Part shown: positions 34,469 to 46,599 of the stretch, piece after piece
How positions within the stretch are numbered: position 1 is the first letter of the stretch
Layout of the letters: each line of letters opens with the position of its first letter
From: Phalacrocorax aristotelis
Taxonomy: Eukaryota; Chordata; Aves; Suliformes; Phalacrocoracidae
Assembly (NCBI RefSeq): GCF_949628215.1
Contig: NC_134297.1
Location: forward strand, 2,852,001 to 2,916,000
Direction: 5' to 3'
DNA length: 64,000 nt
The notes under the pieces: generated by a model
The model's input: the letters and a program-made list of their open reading frames with translations, nothing else
Told to the model about the DNA's origin: nothing
Database searches by the model: none
Position numbers and translations under genes: made by a program

Positions 34469-36589
34469 CCCTGCTGCTTCAGAGCTCGTCTCACCTGAGC
34501 CGCGCACAGCAGAGCTCCGGCCGGTGCTGGAGCCGGGCTCGGAGGCGGGCACCCCGGGCAAAGCAAGCTGGGCACGCAAGGCGGCGGCCAAAGAGGCTGC
34601 GCCCCTGCTTACAGGGGGCTCGAGCCGCCGCCTGGACTGCAAAGCGCCCGGGACTCCAGGGCACTGGCCGGGCCCCGGCTTACAGGGCGGCCCTGGTCCC
34701 AAAGGCCCACGGAGGCTCCTTCTCTCCGATTCAGGGGCACCCTGACCCACACCCCGCTAACGGGGCGGTCACCCCACGCAGGCTGCCAGCGGAGCACAAA
34801 GGCTCCCAGACCGGGACCCTGATTACAGGCAGGTCGACACCCAGGGAGCCAGAGAGCTCGGCCTTCCCCCACAGCGACAGGAACGAGACTCAAAGCCAGG
34901 CAGCGGAGCTTCACGGCCAAAGGCCGGGGGGCCGGGGCCCCGGCCCCGAGGACAGGGAGGGCACACATGCCCGGCCCCCACATCTCCTGGCCCCACGCCT
35001 CTGAAAGGCCAGGGCCAGGGGCACCCGCCTGCTTACAGGGGGTCCCTCCAAGCGCAGGGGACGCGCACGGCCCTGCTTACAGGGTGGCGGTCCCGCTCGG
35101 CTCCCACAAGCCCCACGGAGCCCGAGGCTCCGACCTGCGCCCGACTTAGGGGCCGGCCGGCCTGGCTGCACCACATCACCACGTCTTCAGGAGCCCAGGG
35201 AGCGACCTCGACCCCAACCGCGGGGAGGTCGCTCCAGCAAAGGCAGCGCCAAAGGCGGGACTGCGCCCTCGGGCACAGCTCTCCCTCAACCTGCACCCTC
35301 TAAAGGGCAAGGGAGGGCTCGTTCCTGTTGGCTGGCTAAAGCAGCCTCCCCAGCCCTGCTTACAGGGGCTCGGGCTGCTCCTGGGGACAGGACAGAGGGC
35401 TCCACGGCTCCTGACACACGCCCCAAGTGCACTCGGGGCTGGCACGCTGGCAGCTCGCCAGCAGGACAGGCAGCCACGCAGGCAGAGACCCAGACCCTGA
35501 CTACAGGCTGGTCGCCTTGCCCGCGCTACGACTAAGCGGCTTCGCTCCGTCCTTAGAGAGAAGGGAAAGGGGCAAGCCCGGACTCCCCCTCCGCTCGCGG
35601 GCTCAGAGGGGACCCCCCTGTTGCTGCACAGAGCCCTTCTTTCCCTCCCGGGAAGTTGAAGCTAAGCTGCAGCGATTTTAAGGGGGGGCCTAAAGGACAA
35701 GCTCACTCACTCGCTCACACCGACAAGGACAGGGACAAGGGGGGGAGACACACACAAACACAACTTCCTGGAAGAGAGAGCGAGCTCTGTGCAGCCAATG
35801 TCTGGGGAGCCATCCCTACCCCCAAGCAGGAGAGGAGAGCCTCAGACCTGCCCCCTGGGCTGCACGGAGGCCGAGGGGGGGCCTCAACGTGCCAAGGGGC
35901 CTCACGGGTGGCCGAGGGGCAAATGCCGTGACACGCCCCGACTCCGGGGGTGTCACGCTGGCCAGGCCGCCGGCAGGCAGAAAGCCGCCGCCGGGGCTGG
36001 AGCAGGGGGGCGGGAATACGGCCCTCCCCTGCTTACAGGGTGGGCTTGGGGTCCAGCGAGCTCCATTTCCCCCTCGGGTGCGGAGGCGGTGGCGCTCACC
36101 CTCCTTACAGGGTCGCCACTCCCTCCAGGCAGCCAGAGGAGCAAGGGCGGCAAAAGGCCCACGACAGCAAAAGCAAAGACCGAGCCCTGGTTACAGGGAG
36201 GTCGCCCAGCGCAAAGCCAGCACAGGCACCCCAAAGGTGCCCGCCCCGCTCTTACGCGACCGCGCCCCGGAGACAGGGAGGTCCCTTTGCCCAGAGCGCC
36301 TTTCTCGTGGCCCCTCCGCAGCCCGACGCCGCTCCCCGCTCCTCTTCTCGCTCACTCTTGCCTCGCCGTTCCACACGACGCCTCTTCTCTCTCCTCCGCC
36401 AGCTGCTGCCGAGGAAGGAGGACACGGTTAGGCCTGAGCATCACAGGTTGGAAGGGACGCAGCGATCATCTAGTCCACCCTTTGAGAAGCATCAGCTCCT
36501 CCAACTCAAGGAAATGGGGACCCCTACACCCCCAGAGGAAGCTCCCCGAGGCACCACCCGCCCGCCGCCAAGCCCCCACCTCCACAAAA
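34469..36589. repeat. Array unit 6
   Basis: Shares ACTTCCTGG (35764) and CCCAAGCAGG (35821) only with unit 7, showing local exchange between neighbours. Private: GCACAGGCACC at 36221. Confidence 0.97.
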
Positions 36590-38710
36590 CCCTGCTGCTT
36601 CAGAGCTCGTCTCACCTGAGCCGCGCACAGCAGAGCTCCGGCCGGTGCTGGAGCCGGGCTCGGAGGCGGGCACCCCGGGCAAAGCAAGCTGGGCACGCAA
36701 GGCGGCGGCCAAAGAGGCTGCGCCCCTGCTTACAGGGGGCTCGAGCCGCCGCCTGGACTGCAAAGCGCCCGGGACTCCAGGGCACTGGCCGGGCCCCGGC
36801 TTACAGGGCGGCCCTGGTCCCAAAGGCCCACGGAGGCTCCTTCTCTCCGATTCAGGGGCACCCTGACCCACACCCCGCTAACGGGGCGGTCACCCCACGC
36901 AGGCTGCCAGCGGAGCACAAAGGCTCCCAGACCGGGACCCTGATTACAGGCAGGTCGACACCCAGGGAGCCAGAGAGCTCGGCCTTCCCCCACAGCGACA
37001 GGAACGAGACTCAAAGCCAGGCAGCGGAGCTTCACGGCCAAAGGCCGGGGGGCCGGGGCCCCGGCCCCGAGGACAGGGAGGGCACACATGCCCGGCCCCC
37101 ACATCTCCTGGCCCCACGCCTCTGAAAGGCCAGGGCCAGGGGCACCCGCCTGCTTACAGGGGGTCCCTCCAAGCGCAGGGGACGCGCACGGCCCTGCTTA
37201 CAGGGTGGCGGTCCCGCTCGGCTCCCACAAGCCCCACGGAGCCCGAGGCTCCGACCTGCGCCCGACTTAGGGGCCGGCCGGCCTGGCTGCACCACATCAC
37301 CACGTCTTCAGGAGCCCAGGGAGCGACCTCGACCCCAACCGCGGGGAGGTCGCTCCAGCAAAGGCAGCGCCAAAGGCGGGACTGCGCCCTCGGGCACAGC
37401 TCTCCCTCAACCTGCACCCTCTAAAGGGCAAGGGAGGGCTCGTTCCTGTTGGCTGGCTAAAGCAGCCTCCCCAGCCCTGCTTACAGGGGCTCGGGCTGCT
37501 CCTGGGGACAGGACAGAGGGCTCCACGGCTCCTGACACACGCCCCAAGTGCACTCGGGGCTGGCACGCTGGCAGCTCGCCAGCAGGACAGGCAGCCACGC
37601 AGGCAGAGACCCAGACCCTGACTACAGGCTGGTCGCCTTGCCCGCGCTACGACTAAGCGGCTTCGCTCCGTCCTTAGAGAGAAGGGAAAGGGGCAAGCCC
37701 GGACTCCCCCTCCGCTCGCGGGCTCAGAGGGGACCCCCCTGTTGCTGCACAGAGCCCTTCTTTCCCTCCCGGGAAGTTGAAGCTAAGCTGCAGCGATTTT
37801 AAGGGGGGGCCTAAAGGACAAGCTCACTCACTCGCTCACACCGACAAGGACAGGGACAAGGGGGGGAGACACACACAAACACAACTTCCTGGAAGAGAGA
37901 GCGAGCTCTGTGCAGCCAATGTCTGGGGAGCCATCCCTACCCCCAAGCAGGAGAGGAGAGCCTCAGACCTGCCCCCTGGGCTGCACGGAGGCCGAGGGGG
38001 GGCCTCAACGTGCCAAGGGGCCTCACGGGTGGCCGAGGGGCAAATGCCGTGACACGCCCCGACTCCGGGGGTGTCACGCTGGCCAGGCCGCCGGCAGGCA
38101 GAAAGCCGCCGCCGGGGCTGGAGCAGGGGGGCGGGAATACGGCCCTCCCCTGCTTACAGGGTGGGCTTGGGGTCCAGCGAGCTCCATTTCCCCCTCGGGT
38201 GCGGAGGCGGTGGCGCTCACCCTCCTTACAGGATCGCCACTCCCTCCAGGCAGCCAGAGGAGCAAGGGCGGCAAAAGGCCCACGACAGCAAAAGCAAAGA
38301 CCGAGCCCTGGTTACAGGGAGGTCGCCCAGCGCAAAGCCAGCACGGGCACCCCAAAGGTGCCCGCCCCGCTCTTACGCGACCACGCCCCGGAGACAGGGA
38401 GGTCCCTTTGCCCAGAGTGCCTTTCTCGTGGCCCCTCCGCAGCCCGACGCCGCTCCCCGCTCCTCTTCTCGCTCACTCTTGCCTCGCCGTTCCACATGAC
38501 GCCTCTTCTCTCTCCTCCGCCAGCTGCTGCCGAGGAAGGAGGACACGGTTAGGCCTGAGCATCACAGGTTGGAAGGGACGCAGCGATCATCTAGTCCACC
38601 CTTTGAGAAGCATCAGCTCCTCCAACTCAAGGAAATGGGGACCCCTACACCCCCAGAGGAAGCTCCCCGAGGCACCACCCGCCCGCCGCCAAGCCCCCAC
38701 CTCCACAAAA
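36590..38710. repeat. Array unit 7
   Basis: Has CCACATGACGCC at 38493, which puts a TGA in the frame that stays open for 391 codons in other units. It also has ACAGGATCGCC at 38230, shared with unit 10. The broken frame is evidence that the frame is not under coding constraint. Confidence 0.97.
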
Positions 38711-40831
38711 CCCTGCTGCTTCAGAGCTCGTCTCACCTGAGCCGCGCACAGCAGAGCTCCGGCCGGTGCTGGAGCCGGGCTCGGAGGCGGGCACCCCGGG
38801 CAAAGCAAGCTGGGCACGCAAGGCGGCAGCCAAAGAGGCTGCGCCCCTGCTTACAGGGGGCTCGAGCCGCCGCCTGGACTGCAAAGCGCCCGGGACTCCA
38901 GGGCACTGGCCGGGCCCCGGCTTACAGGGCGGCCCTGGTCCCAAAGGCCCACGGAGGCTCCTTCTCTCCAATTCAGGGGCACCCTGACCCACACCCTGCT
39001 AACGGGGCGGTCACCCCACGCAGGCTGCCAGCGGAGCACAAAGGCTCCCAGACCGGGACCCTGATTACAGGCAGGTCGACACCCAGGGAGCCAGAGAGCT
39101 CGGCCTTCCCCCACAGCGACAGGAACGAGACTCAAAGCCAGGCAGCGGAGCTTCACGGCCAAAGGCCGGGGGGCCGGGGCCCCGGCCCCGAGGACAGGGA
39201 GGGCACACATGCCCGGCCCCCACATCTCCTGGCCCCACGCCTCTGAAAGGCCAGGGCCAGGGGCACCCGCCTGCTTACAGGGGGTCCCTCCAAGCGCAGG
39301 GGACGCGCACGGCCCTGCTTACAGGGTGGCGGTCCCGCTCGGCTGCCACAAGCCCCACGGAGCCCAAGGCTCCGACCTGCGCCCGACTTAGGGGCCGGCC
39401 GGCCTGGCTGCACCACATCACCACGTCTTCAGGAGCCCAGGGAGCGACCTTGACCCCAACCGCGGGGAGGTCGCTCCAGCAAAGGCAGCGCCAAAGGCGG
39501 GACTGCGCCCTCGGGCACAGCTCTCCCTCAACCTGCACCCTCTAAAGGGCGAGGGAGGGCTCGTTCCTGTTGGCTGGCTAAAGCAGCCTCCCCAGCCCTG
39601 CTTACAGGGGCTCGGGCTGCTCCTGGGGACAGGACAGAGGGCTCCACGGCTCCTGACACACGCCCCAAGTGCACTCGGGGCTGGCACGCTGGCAGCTCGC
39701 CAGCAGGACAGGCAGCCACGCAGGCAGAGACCCAGACCCTGACTACAGGCTGGTCGCCTTGCCCGCGCTACGACTAAGCGGCTTCGCTCCGTCCTTAGAG
39801 AGAAGGGAAAGGGGCAAGCCCGGACTCCCCCTCCGCTCGCGGGCTCAGAGGGGACCCCCCTGTTGCTGCACAGAGCCCTTCTTTCCCTCCCGGGAAGTTG
39901 AAGCTAAGCTGCAGCGATTTTAAGGGGGGGCCTAAAGGACAAGCTCACTCACTCGCTCACACCGACAAGGACAGGGACAAGGGGGGGAGACACACACAAA
40001 CACAACTTCCCGGAAGAGAGAGCGAGCTCTGTGCAGCCAGTGTCTGGGGAGCCATCCCTACCCCCGAGCAGGAGAGGAGAGCCTCAGACCTGCCCCCTGG
40101 GCTGCACGGAGGCCGAGGGGGGGCCTCAACGTGCCAAGGGGCCTCACGGGTGGCCGAGGGGCAAATGCCGTGACACGCCCCGACTCCGGGGGTGTCACGC
40201 TGGCCAGGCTGCCGGCAGGCAGAAAGCCGCCGCCGGGGCTGGAGCAGGGGGGCGGGAATACGGCCCTCCCCTGCTTACAGGGTGGGCTTGGGGTCCAGCG
40301 AGCTCCATTTCCCCCTCGGGTGCGGAGGCGGTGGCGCTCACCCTCCTTACAGGGTCGCCACTCCCTCCAGGCAGCCAGAGGAGCAAGGGCGGCAAAAGGC
40401 CCACGACAGCAAAAGCAAAGACCGAGCCCTGGTTACAGGGAGGTCGCCCAGCGCAAAGCCAGCACGGGCACCCCAAAGGTGCCCGCCCCGCTCTTACGCG
40501 ACCACGCCCCGGAGACAGGGAGGTCCCTTTGCCCAGAGTGCCTTTCTCGTGGCCCCTCCGCAGCCCGACGCCGCTCCCCGCTCCTCTTCTCGCTCACTCT
40601 TGCCTCGCCGTTCCGCACGACGCCTCTTCTCTCTCCTCCGCCAGCTGCTGCCGAGGAAGGAGGACACGGTTAGGCCTGAGCATCACAGGTTGGAAGGGAC
40701 GCAGCGATCATCTAGTCCACCCTTTGAGAAGCATCAGCTCCTCCAACTCAAGGAAATGGGGACCCCTACACCCCCAGAGGAAGCTCCCCGAGGCACCACC
40801 CGCCCGCCGCCAAGCCCCCACCTCCACAAAA
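38711..40831. repeat. Array unit 8
   Basis: Carries the same variant block as unit 3 over at least about 1.4 kb (38820-40110), and has private changes CAGGCTGCCGG at 40205 and TTCCGCACG at 40611. Confidence 0.97.
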
Positions 40832-42953
40832 CCCTGCTGCTTCAGAGCTCGTCTCACCTGAGCCGCGCACAGCAGAGCTCCGGCCGGTGCTGGAGCCGGG
40901 CTCGGAGGCGGGCACCCCGGGCAAAGCAAGCTGGGCACGCAAGGCGGCGGCCAAAGAGGCTGCGCCCCTGCTTACAGGGGGCTCGAGCCGCCGCCTGGAC
41001 TGCAAAGCGCCCGGGACTCCAGGGCACTGGCCGGGCCCCGGCTTACAGGGCGGCCCTGGTCCCAAAGGCCCACGGAGGCTCCTTCTCTCCGATTCAGGGG
41101 CACCCTGACCCACACCCCGCTAACGGGGCGGTCACCCCACGCAGGCTGCCAGCGGAGCACAAAGGCTCCCAGACCGGGACCCTGATTACAGGCAGGTCGA
41201 CACCCAGGGAGCCAGAGAGCTCGGCCTTCCCCCACAGCGACAGGAACGAGACTCAAAGCCAGGCAGCGGAGCTTCACGGCCAAAGGCCGGGGGGTCGGGG
41301 CCCCGGCCCCGAGGACAGGGAGGGCACACATGCCCGGCCCCCACATCTCCTGGCCCCACGCCTCTGAAAGGCCAGGGCCAGGGGCACCCGCCTGCTTACA
41401 GGGGGTCCCTCCAAGCGCAGGGGACGCGCACGGCCCTGCTTACAGGGTGGCGGTCCCGCTCGGCTCCCACAAGCCCCACGGAGCCCGAGGCTCCGACCTG
41501 CGCCCAACTTAGGGGCCGGCCGGCCTGGCTGCACCACATCACCACGTCTTCAGGAGCCCAGGGAGCGACCTTGACCCCAACCGCGGGGAGGTCGCTCCAG
41601 CAAAGGCAGCGCCAAAGGCGGGACTGCGCCCTCGGGCACAGCTCTCCCTCAACCTGCACCCTCTAAAGGGCGAGGGAGGGCTCGTTCCTGTTGGCTGGCT
41701 AAAGCAGCCTCCCCAGCCCTGCTTACAGGGGCTCGGGCTGCTCCTGGGGACAGGACAGAGGGCTCCACGGCTCCTGACACACGCCCCAAGTGCACTCGGG
41801 GCTGGCACGCTGGCAGCTCGCCAGCAGGACAGGCAGCCACGCAGGCAGAGACCCAGACCCTGACTACAGGCTGGTCGCCTTGCCCGCGCTACGACTAAGC
41901 GGCTTCGCTCCGTCCTTAGAGGGAAGGGAAAGGGGCAAGCCCGGACTCCCCCTCCGCTCGCGGGCTCAGAGGGGACCCCCCTGTTGCTGCACAGAGCCCT
42001 TCTTTCCCTCCCGGGAAGTTGAAGCTAAGCTGCAGCGATTTTAAGGGGGGGCCTAAAGGACAAGCTCACTCACTCGCTCACACCGACAAGGACAGGGACA
42101 AGGGGGGGGAGACACACACAAACACAACTTCCCGGAAGAGAGAGCGAGCTCTGTGCAGCCAATGTCTGGGGAGCCATCCCTACCCCCGAGCAGGAGAGGA
42201 GAGCCTCAGACCTGCCCCCCGGGCTGCACGGAGGCCGAGGGGGGGCCTCAACGTGCCAAGGGGCCTCACGGGTGGCCGAGGGGCAAATGCCGTGACACGC
42301 CCCGACTCCGGGGGTGTCACGCTGGCCAGGCCGCCGGCAGGCAGAAAGCCGCCGCCGGGGCTGGAGCAGGGGGGCGGGAATACGGCCCTCCCCTGCTTAC
42401 AGGGTGGGCTTGGGGTCCAGCGAGCTCCATTTCCCCCTCGGGTGCAAAGGCGGTGGCGCTCACCCTCCTTACAGGGTCGCCACTCCCTCCAGGCAGCCAG
42501 AGGAGCAAGGGCGGCAAAAGGCCCACGACAGCAAAAGCAAAGACCGAGCCCTGGTTACAGGGAGGTCGCCCAGCGCAAAGCCAGCACGGGCACCCCAAAG
42601 GTGCCCGCCCCGCTCTTACGCGACCGCGCCCCGGAGACAGGGAGGTCCCTTTGCCCAGAGTGCCTTTCTCGTGGCCCCTCTGCAGCCCGACGCCGCTCCC
42701 CGCTCCTCTTCTCGCTCACTCTTGCCTCGCCGTTCCACACGACGCCTCTTCTCTCTCCTCCGCCAGCTGCTGCCGAGGAAGGAGGACACGGTTAGGCCTG
42801 AGCATCACAGGTTGGAAGGGACGCAGCGATCATCTAGTCCACCCTTTGAGAAGCATCAGCTCCTCCAACTCAAGGAAATGGGGACCCCTACACCCCCAGA
42901 GGAAGCTCCCCGAGGCACCACCCGCCCGCCGCCAAGCCCCCACCTCCACAAAA
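40832..42953. repeat. Array unit 9
   Basis: 2,122 bp with an 8-G run at about 42102. Private: GGGGGGTCGGGG near 41289 and GTGCAAAGGCGG at 42442. Shares TTAGAGGGAAGG with unit 10. Confidence 0.97.
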
Positions 42954-45075
42954 CCCTGCTGCTTCAGAGCTCGTCTCACCTGAGCCGCGCACAGCAGAGC
43001 TCCGGCCGGTGCTGGAGCCGGGCTCGGAGGCGGGCACCCCGGGCAAAGCAAGCTGGGCACGCAAGGCGGCGGCCAAAGAGGCTGCGCCCCTGCTTACAGG
43101 GGGCTCGAGCCGCCGCCTGGACTGCAAAGCGCCCGGGACTCCAGGGCACTGGCCGGGCCCCGGCTTACAGGGCGGCCCTGGTCCCAAAGGCCCACGGAGG
43201 CTCCTTCTCTCCGATTCAGGGGCACCCTGACCCACACCCCGCTAACGGGGCGGTCACCCCACGCAGGCTGCCAGCGGAGCACAAAGGCTCCCAGACCGGG
43301 ACCCTGATTACAGGCAGGTCGACACCCAGGGAGCCAGAGAGCTCGGCCTTCCCCCACAGCGACAGGAACGAGACTCAAAGCCAGGCAGCGGAGCTTCACG
43401 GCCAAAGGCCGGGGGGCCGGGGCCCCGGCCCCGAGGACAGGGAGGGCACACATGCCCGGCCCCCACATCTCCTGGCCCCACGCCTCTGAAAGGCCAGGGC
43501 CAGGGGCACCCGCCTGCTTACAGGGGGTCCCTCCAAGCGCAGGGGACGCGCACGGCCCTGCTTACAGGGTGGCGCTCCCGCTCGGCTCCCACAAGCCCCA
43601 CGGAGCCCAAGGCTCCGACCTGCGCCCGACTTAGGGGCCGGCCGGCCTGGCTGCACCACATCACCACGTCTTCAGGAGCCCAGGGAGCGACCTTGACCCC
43701 AACCGCGGGGAGGTCGCTCCAGCAAAGGCAGCGCCAAAGGCGGGACTGCGCCCTCGGGCACAGCTCTCCCTCAACCTGCACCCTCTAAAGGGCGAGGGAG
43801 GGCTCGTTCCTGTTGGCTGGCTAAAGCAGCCTCCCCAGCCCTGCTTACAGGGGCTCGGGCTGCTCCTGGGGACAGGACAGAGGGCTCCACGGCTCCTGAC
43901 ACACGCCCCAAGTGCACTCGGGGCTGGCACGCTGGCAGCTCGCCAGCAGGACAGGCAGCCACGCAGGCAGAGACCCAGACCCTGACTACAGGCTGGTCGC
44001 CTTGCCCGCGCTACGACTAAGCGGCTTCGCTCCGTCCTTAGAGGGAAGGGAAAGGGGCAAGCCTGGACTCCCCCTCCGCTCGCGGGCTCAGAGGGGACCC
44101 CCCTGTTGCTGCACAGAGCCCTTCTTTCCCTCCCGGGAAGTTGAAGCTAAGCTGCAGCGATTTTAAGGGGGGGCCTAAAGGACAAGCTCACTCACTCGCT
44201 CACACCGACAAGGACAGGGACAAGGGGGGGGAGACACACACAAACACAACTTCCCGGAAGAGAGAGCGAGCTCTGTGCAGCCAATGTCTGGGGAGCCATC
44301 CCTACCCCCGAGCAGGAGAGGAGAGCCTCAGACCTGCCCCCCGGGCTGCACGGAGGCCGAGGGGGGGCCTCAACGTGCCAAGGGGCCTCACGGGTGGCCG
44401 AGGGGCAAATGCCGTGACACGCCCCGACTCCGGGGGTGTCACGCTGGCCAGGCCGCCAGCAGGCAGAAAGCCGCCGCCGGGGCTGGAGCAGGGGGGCGGG
44501 AATACGGCCCTCCCCTGCTTACAGGGTGGGCTTGGGGTCCAGCGAGCTCCATTTCCCCCTCGGGTGCGGAGGCGGTGGCGCTCACCCTCCTTACAGGATC
44601 GCCACTCCCTCCAGGCAGCCAGAGGAGCAAGGGCGGCAAAAGGCCCACGACAGCAAAAGCAAAGACCGAGCCCTGGTTACAGGGAGGTCGCCCAGCGCAA
44701 AGCCAGCGGGGGCACCCCAAAGGTGCCCGCCCCGCTCTTACGCGACCGCGCCCCGGAGACAGGGAGGTCCCTTTGCCCAGAGTGCCTTTCTCGTGGCCCC
44801 TCCGCAGCCCGACGCCGCTCCCCGCTCCTCTTCTCGCTCACTCTTGCCTCGCCGTTCCACACGACGCCTCTTCTCTCTCCTCCGCCAGCTGCTGCCGAGG
44901 AAGGAGGACACGGTTAGGCCTGAGCATCACAGGTTGGAAGGGACGCAGCGATCATCTAGTCCACCCTTTGAGAAGCATCAGCTCCTCCAACTCAAGGAAA
45001 TGGGGACCCCTACACCCCCAGAGGAAGCTCCCCGAGGCACCACCCGCCCGCCGCCAAGCCCCCACCTCCACAAAA
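42954..45075. repeat. Array unit 10
   Basis: 2,122 bp with an 8-G run at about 44224. Private: GGCGCTCCCGC at 43572 and CCAGCGGGGGC at 44702. Confidence 0.97.
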
Positions 45076-45983
45076 CCCTGCTGCTTCAGAGCTTGTCTCA
45101 CCTGAGCCGCGCACAGCAGAGCTCCGGCCGGTGCTGGAGCTGGGCTCGGAGGCGGGCACCCCGGGCAAAGCAAGCTGGGCACGCAAGGCGGCGGCCAAAG
45201 AGGCTGCGCCCCTGCTTACAGGGGGCTCGAGCTGCCGCCTGGACTGCAAAGCGCCCGGGACTCCAGGGCACTGGCCGGGCCCCGGCTTACAGGGCGGCCC
45301 TGGTCCCAAAGGCCCACGGAGGCTCCTTCTCTCCGATTCAGGGGCACCCTGACCCACACCCCGCTAACGGGGCGGTCACCCCACGCAGGCTGCCAGCGGA
45401 GCACAAAGGCTCCCAGACCGGGACCCTGATTACAGGCAGGTCGACACCCAGGGAGCCAGAGAGCTCGGCCTTCCCCCACAGCGACAGGAACGAGACTCAA
45501 AGCCAGGCAGCGGAGCTTCACGGCCAAAGGCCGGGGGGCCGGGGCCCCGGCCCCGAGGACAGGGAGGGCACACGCGCCCGGCCCCACGCCTCTGAAAGGC
45601 CAGGGCCAGGGGCACCCGCCTGCTTACAGGGGGTCCCTCCAAGCGCAGGGGACGCGCACGGCCCTGCTTACAGGGTGGCGGTCCCGCTCGGCTCCGACCT
45701 GCGCCCAACTTAGGGGCCGGCCGGCCTGGCTGCACCACATCACCACGTCTTCAGGAGCCCAGGGAGCGACCTTGACCCCAACCGCGGGGAGGTCGCTCCA
45801 GCAAAAGCAGCGCCAAAGGCGGGACTGCGCCCTCGGGCACAGCTCTCCCTCAACCTGCACCCTCTAAAGGGCAAGGGAGGGCTCGTTCCTGTTGGCTGGC
45901 TAAAGCAGCCTCCCCAGCCCTGCTTACAGGGGCTCGGGCTGCTCCTGGGGACAGGACAGAGGGCTCCACGGCTCCTGACACAC
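45076..45983. repeat. Array unit 11, partial (right edge)
   Basis: About 908 bp remain. Two deletions are private to it: 16 bp at 45580-45585, between GGCCCC direct repeats, and 27 bp at 45690-45695, between GGCTCC direct repeats. Both look like slippage or microhomology deletions. The identity to other units stops after CTCCTGACACAC. Confidence 0.93.
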
Positions 45984-46085
45984 TCCAATTTAGGGGCACC
46001 TTGATCCATGGGTTGACCCACTCCCTTCTGCGCTAGCTGGTGTTGAGGAAGGATACATTTAGGCCTGATAATGCTAACCTATCTA
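45984..46085. repeat. Decayed remnant of the array unit
   Basis: Two pieces of the unit persist in collapsed form: CTCCAATTTAGGGGCACC, then TTGATCCA (from 45983), matches the unit's CTCCGATTCAGGGGCACC, then CTGACCCA, with four differences, all transitions. Then CGCTAGCTGGTGTTGAGGAA (from about 46031) and TTAGGCCTGA match the unit's segment before its CR1 piece. They are about 1.6 kb apart in an intact unit and about 50 bp apart here. Confidence 0.7.
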
Positions 46086-46590
46086 CTAGAAATGGAGTAA
46101 GATTGACTTTTGGAGCTCTACTCTGAATTCTGTGTTCCGTCTTAAACCCATATCATGTCGAATTTTTATTTCGTGCATCTTCCTCTTCTGTTTTCCCCAG
46201 CTGTATTCCCTCTTTTTCTCACTGCACCCATCCCGGCCATTCAGTGCAGGAAAATCTGTTGCTGAACTCACCGTCCTGTATGGGTTCATCATTCTTCTCC
46301 TTTCCTCCCAGAAGATTATTTTCATGAATTTCTGGTGCACCTATGCTTCAGACCTTTAAATAATGGTCAATACCATTGCTAAATTATTATTTTGAGTGAC
46401 TCCCTAGGAGACAGATCTTTTTTCCTCAGAAAATCCATGCCTATGATCGTTTTATCATTTCTCTTGCACCTTAGTTCCTAGAGCCAAAACAGCCACACAA
46501 ATCAAGAAGGTTCATTTAGCTTCCCCTGCTAAAATCTTCATCCATTCTGGTATTTTCAGCAACCTGTAATATCATAGTTTCTCTCACAAA
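46086..46590. other. AT-rich spacer, nothing recognised
   Basis: Composition drops sharply from the GC-rich array to AT-rich sequence. Pyrimidine-rich on the plus strand with several TTTTCC/CTTTCC runs. No gene or known element is recognised. Confidence 0.5.
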
Positions 46591-46599
46591 GATGTTGCA

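Larger units (their letters stand above)
23858..45983. repeat. GC-rich macrosatellite-like tandem array, 10.4 units of 2,121 bp
   Basis: Ten full head-to-tail units and one partial unit are present, starting at 23862, 25983, 28106, 30227, 32348, 34469, 36590, 38711, 40832, 42954 and 45076 (counted from the shared CCCTGCTGCTTCAGAGCTCG). Spacing is 2121 except 2123, 2122 and 2122. The extra bases all sit in one G run. Units differ by few substitutions, so the array is young or well homogenised. The unit is very GC-rich, has nested short inverted repeats, a GC palindrome, a CR1-like fragment and splice-like signals on the minus strand. The 391-codon frame that recurs in most units is broken in the seventh unit and spans the CR1 piece, so I do not call it a gene. 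Size, GC content and tandem layout resemble mammalian macrosatellites, but no homology is claimed. Confidence 0.98.

Noticed and set aside
23858-45983. CRISPR array or bacterial repeat system
   Set aside because: Units are 2.1 kb with no spacers, and the surrounding genes are vertebrate with introns.
23858-45983. Reading the array as an in-frame repetitive protein gene because 2,121 is divisible by three
   Set aside because: No frame is open through a whole unit on either strand, so the length coincidence has no direct coding meaning.
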